Positions 4,788-6,788 of a stretch of DNA of 6,788 bases are shown in pieces. Source of the DNA: an uncultured Angelakisella sp. (GTDB lineage Bacteria > Bacillota > Clostridia > Oscillospirales > Ruminococcaceae); assembly GCA_937914895.1 (NCBI GenBank), contig CALGIL010000099.1:1-6788 (forward strand), given 5' to 3'. The notes beneath the pieces were generated by a model. The model was not told the DNA's origin and searched no databases. It worked only from the letters and a program-made list of their open reading frames with translations. The stretch's first letter is position 1. Each line of letters begins with the position of its first letter. A program made the translations under genes and the position numbers.

Positions 4788-6314
4788 TTAAAAAACCGGG
4801 GGGAGGGGGTCCTCCTCATACAGGCAGGCGCGGTTGCGCCCGCCGTTTTTTGCTTTATACAGGGCCCGGTCCGCCCGGACAAACATCTCCTCCAGGGGGC
4901 GGGCCTCCCCCGGGGGGAAATACGCCACCCCGACGCTGATGGAGGTGGTCAGCTCCCGCCCCTGGCAGGCGACCACCGTGCGCCCCACCGCCGCGCGGAG
5001 CTCCTCCACCACGGCCAGCAGCGGGGTCAGGGAGAGGTTCTCCATCAGGACGGTAATTTCATCCCCGCCATAGCGCCCCACCAGGTCGCCCCCCCGCAGG
5101 CTGTCCCGGATGGCGGCGGCGACGGCCCCCATCACCGCGTCGCCGCAGGGGTGGCCGTAGGTGTCGTTAATCCGCTTAAAATGGTCCAGGTCAATCATCA
5201 GCAGGGCGTGGGAGCAGTCCCTGGCCGTGTCGGAGCCCAGAATGAATTCGGCCAGGTCGCAAAACGCGGCCCGGGTATAAATCCGCATCATGGGGTCGAT
5301 GGTGGCCTTGTCATACAGCGCCTTCAGCTGTTTTTCCTTGTCGGTGATGTCGTGGAGCACGATGCAGACGCTGCCCCCGCATCTGCCGCCCTGCGCGATG
5401 TCGGTTTTGGCAATCTGATAAAACCTTGTCCCGCCGTCCACTTCCAGACAAAGCTCCTCCCCGTGCCTCAGCTGCGCCGCCCAGGATATTTCCTCGCCGA
5501 GGGACAGGGCGCCCAGCTCCGGGAACAGCCGCTTGGCCGACTGGTTTGCGTCCAAAAAGCGGAAATCCCCGCCGCAGACGATAAACGCGTCCGCCATGGA
5601 TTCGATGACCTGAGCCCGGGCCAGGGGCACCACGCTGAGCAGGTTTTGGCGGTGGACCGAGTAGAGGAGCAGCACCTGGCTGACGGCCACCGCAAAGGGG
5701 TTCAGGTCCAGGCGCAGGCGGTCGTAGGAAGAGGTGTGGTAAATATTGACAAACAGGGGGACAAGCACCGACGCCAGCAGGCATAGGCTCTGGCGCCGCC
5801 GCGCCCCTTTTTCTCCCCGCAGGTGTTTTGCAATGCGCCATAGGGTCAGGGCCGCCAGCACAAAATGGTACGCAATGGCCAGCACGCCCACGGGCCCCAG
5901 GTCCCCCTGGCAGTTGGCAATCCGGCCGTCCCAAAAGTACCGGATGCGGGTGTAGTGCAGCCGCACCAGGGGAAAAGCCTGGGCGGTGATGAGGTTGAAA
6001 ACGGGCAGCGCAAACAGCAGGCAGTACCCCCGGGTGCCAAACCGCTTTTCCCCATAGACGTCCCGCATAAACAGATAGTTTAGAAGGACCAGAAAGGGGG
6101 ACCCCATTTTTTGCACCCGCACCCCCGTAAAGGCGGCCTCCAGGGTGGGCGCGGTAATCTCCAAAAGATAGCCGAAGCTGTACAAAAACGAGCAGAAGGT
6201 GGCCAGGATGAGGAAGAACGACCGCTGGGAGCTGTGGGTCCGGACGGCGTAGACCAGCAGCAGGCCGGTGATTGCCGTGGAAAGGATCATAAACCAGACG
6301 GGTCCGCTGGGCAT
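4788..6314 (-). CDS. 7TM-PAS-GGDEF membrane protein (probable diguanylate cyclase)
   Basis: This 508-residue protein has three parts. Residues 1-225 are hydrophobic with about seven membrane segments and resemble the histidine-kinase N-terminal 7TM sensor family (FGYLLEITAPTLEAAF, 47-62). Residues 233-327 look like a PAS domain (VIESMADAFIVCGGDFRFLDAN ... VLHDITDKEKQL). Residues 332-500 are a GGDEF domain, which makes cyclic di-GMP from two GTP. It retains the metal-binding D375 (IDLDHFKRIND) and signature GGDEI (416-420), plus an intact inhibitory I-site, RGGD (407-410), five residues before it. Two departures stand out: Phe to Ile at the end of the signature, and DPMMRIYTRAAF (340-351) in place of the usual DxLTGLxNRRxF. 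The ATG has GGGGGAGA about 8 nt upstream. The gene lies downstream of ackA, on the same strand. The domain calls are firm; catalytic activity is likely but untested, and the signal is unknown. Confidence 0.9.
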   Translation of the reverse strand: MPSGPVWFMILSTAITGLLLVYAVRTHSSQRSFFLILATFCSFLYSFGYLLEITAPTLEAAFTGVRVQKMGSPFLVLLNYLFMRDVYGEKRFGTRGYCLLFALPVFNLITAQAFPLVRLHYTRIRYFWDGRIANCQGDLGPVGVLAIAYHFVLAALTLWRIAKHLRGEKGARRRQSLCLLASVLVPLFVNIYHTSSYDRLRLDLNPFAVAVSQVLLLYSVHRQNLLSVVPLARAQVIESMADAFIVCGGDFRFLDANQSAKRLFPELGALSLGEEISWAAQLRHGEELCLEVDGGTRFYQIAKTDIAQGGRCGGSVCIVLHDITDKEKQLKALYDKATIDPMMRIYTRAAFCDLAEFILGSDTARDCSHALLMIDLDHFKRINDTYGHPCGDAVMGAVAAAIRDSLRGGDLVGRYGGDEITVLMENLSLTPLLAVVEELRAAVGRTVVACQGRELTTSISVGVAYFPPGEARPLEEMFVRADRALYKAKNGGRNRACLYEEDPLPPVF

Positions 6315-6338
6315 CGGCTTTCTCCCCCCATCCTGTGC

Positions 6339-6363
6339 AAAAATGGACGCCCCCGGGCTGTCC
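6339..6363 (-). terminator. Terminator-like hairpin in the leader of the GGDEF gene
   Basis: On the minus strand GGAC-a-GCCC pairs with GGGC-GTCC (6345-6363, one bulged A, small loop) and is followed by ATTTTT (6339-6344). It lies only 30 bp before the GGDEF start codon, unusually close for a simple terminator. It could back up the ackA terminator or act as an attenuator. Confidence 0.4.
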
Positions 6364-6367
6364 GTCT

Positions 6368-6426
6368 AAAAACCCCGGTGGGACAAAGCCGAGAAAACGC
6401 GCGCTCTCAGGCATCTCTCACCGGGG
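6368..6426 (-). terminator. Terminator downstream of ackA
   Basis: On the minus strand CCCCGGTG (6419-6426) pairs perfectly with CACCGGGG (6373-6380), followed at once by TTTTTA (6367-6372). The 38-nt interior is unusually long for a terminator loop but contains a 6-bp sub-stem (CTGAGA with TCTCGG). The position after ackA and the T-run support intrinsic termination. The interior could instead fold competitively with flanking sequence. Confidence 0.65.
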
Positions 6427-6452
6427 CTTTGGGGCCGGGGCCCCCCCAAAGC
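6426..6452 (-). other. GC-rich hairpin after ackA
   Basis: GCTTTGGGG pairs perfectly with CCCCAAAGC (9 bp; 6444-6452 with 6426-6434 on the minus strand), with a 9-nt GC-rich loop. It begins about 40 bp past the ackA stop and abuts the terminator stem with one shared base. It lacks its own T-run. It may be part of a composite terminator or an mRNA 3'-end stabiliser. Confidence 0.5.
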
Positions 6453-6494
6453 GGGACGCCGCGGCAAGCAAAAGTGTTTTGACAGAAGGGGCGC

Positions 6495-6788
6495 TTAAAT
6501 CAGCTCCATGGTGTCCCGGGCAATAACAATCTCCTCGTTGGTGGGAATAACCCATGCCTGCACCCTGGAATCCGCGGCGGAGATCTTCTGCTCGGCGCGG
6601 GTGTGGTTGAGGCCGCGGTCCAGCTTAAGGCCCAGGTATTCCATGCCGGACAGCACCTCCTCCCGGACCGCATCGTCGTTTTCGCCGATGCCCCCGGTAA
6701 AGACCACGGCGTCCACGCCGCCCATGGCGGCGGCATAGCCGCCCACCAGTTTTCTGGCGCTGTAATAGAACATCTCCAGGGCCAGAGC
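6495..6788 (-). CDS. ackA: Acetate kinase, C-terminal part
   Basis: The last 97 residues of acetate kinase are present; the start lies beyond the right edge. The enzyme interconverts acetyl phosphate plus ADP and acetate plus ATP, the final ATP-forming step of acetate fermentation. The family signatures are clear: a Y-A-A-A-M-G-G-V-D-A-V-V-F-T-G-G-I-G-E-N run, with the GGIGEN nucleotide-binding loop, and the C-terminal VIPTNEEIVIARDT block. About 300 upstream residues, including the catalytic arginines, cannot be checked here. It is followed by a terminator, so the GGDEF gene is probably not simply cotranscribed. In many Firmicutes pta is next to ackA; that neighbour would lie outside this window. 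Confidence 0.95.
   Translation of the reverse strand, partial: ALALEMFYYSARKLVGGYAAAMGGVDAVVFTGGIGENDDAVREEVLSGMEYLGLKLDRGLNHTRAEQKISAADSRVQAWVIPTNEEIVIARDTMELI

Noticed and set aside
4667..4939. A 90-codon plus-strand open frame across the tandem repeat
   Set aside because: The repeat period is not a multiple of three, the product is Gly/Pro/Arg low-complexity, and it runs opposite the GGDEF gene.
5311..6414. A 367-codon minus-strand open frame overlapping the GGDEF gene in another frame
   Set aside because: It overlaps a gene with clear domains, gives a Pro/Gly/Ala/Arg-rich product, and runs through the ackA terminator region.
6381..6426. Resemblance to a glycine riboswitch on the plus strand (GCTCTCAGGCA)
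   Set aside because: The GGAGAGA 5' half and the rest of the conserved core are missing, and no plus-strand gene lies downstream.

Overview
The window looks like chromosomal DNA of a GC-rich, endospore-forming member of the Clostridia, probably Oscillospiraceae-like. A clear spoIIR gene shows an endosporulating Firmicute. Strong GGAGG-type ribosome binding sites precede most genes, and the high GC content with GC-rich third codon positions fits the high-GC gut Clostridia. The genus cannot be fixed from the sequence. I see no plasmid, phage or transposase gene, and no tRNA, rRNA or CRISPR.

Layout, left to right. A short minus-strand gene for a DUF378 membrane protein (171-371) ends before a strong hairpin terminator (90-125). 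Diverging from it is a plus-strand run of a HisJ-type PHP phosphohydrolase (566-1381), an Lrp/AsnC-type regulator (1416-1895) and a class I/II PLP aminotransferase (1892-3073). The last two overlap by ATGA and are probably translationally coupled. An imperfect inverted repeat (3065-3169), whose left arm supplies the end of the aminotransferase gene, separates this run from spoIIR (3255-3860). spoIIR has a good sigma-F-like promoter and its own terminator. A GNAT acetyltransferase (3988-4560) follows as a separate transcription unit.

Between the GNAT gene and the convergent minus-strand gene lie 2.7 copies of a ~70-bp tandem repeat (4600-4787), each able to form a GC-rich stem. The minus-strand gene (4788-6314) encodes a 7TM-PAS-GGDEF protein, a likely membrane-bound diguanylate cyclase or c-di-GMP sensor with an intact I-site but variant GGDEI and N-terminal motifs. 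It lies downstream of the 3' end of acetate kinase (ackA, 6495 to beyond 6788). The 180-bp gap between them is packed with interlocking GC-rich stems, two of which are followed by T-runs.

The genes are mostly housekeeping or signalling: amino-acid metabolism with its local regulator, sporulation signalling, c-di-GMP signalling and acetate fermentation. I found no clear new multi-gene system. The most notable unexplained items are non-coding: the 70-bp stem-forming array, the inverted-repeat element at the end of the aminotransferase gene, and the structured ackA-GGDEF gap.
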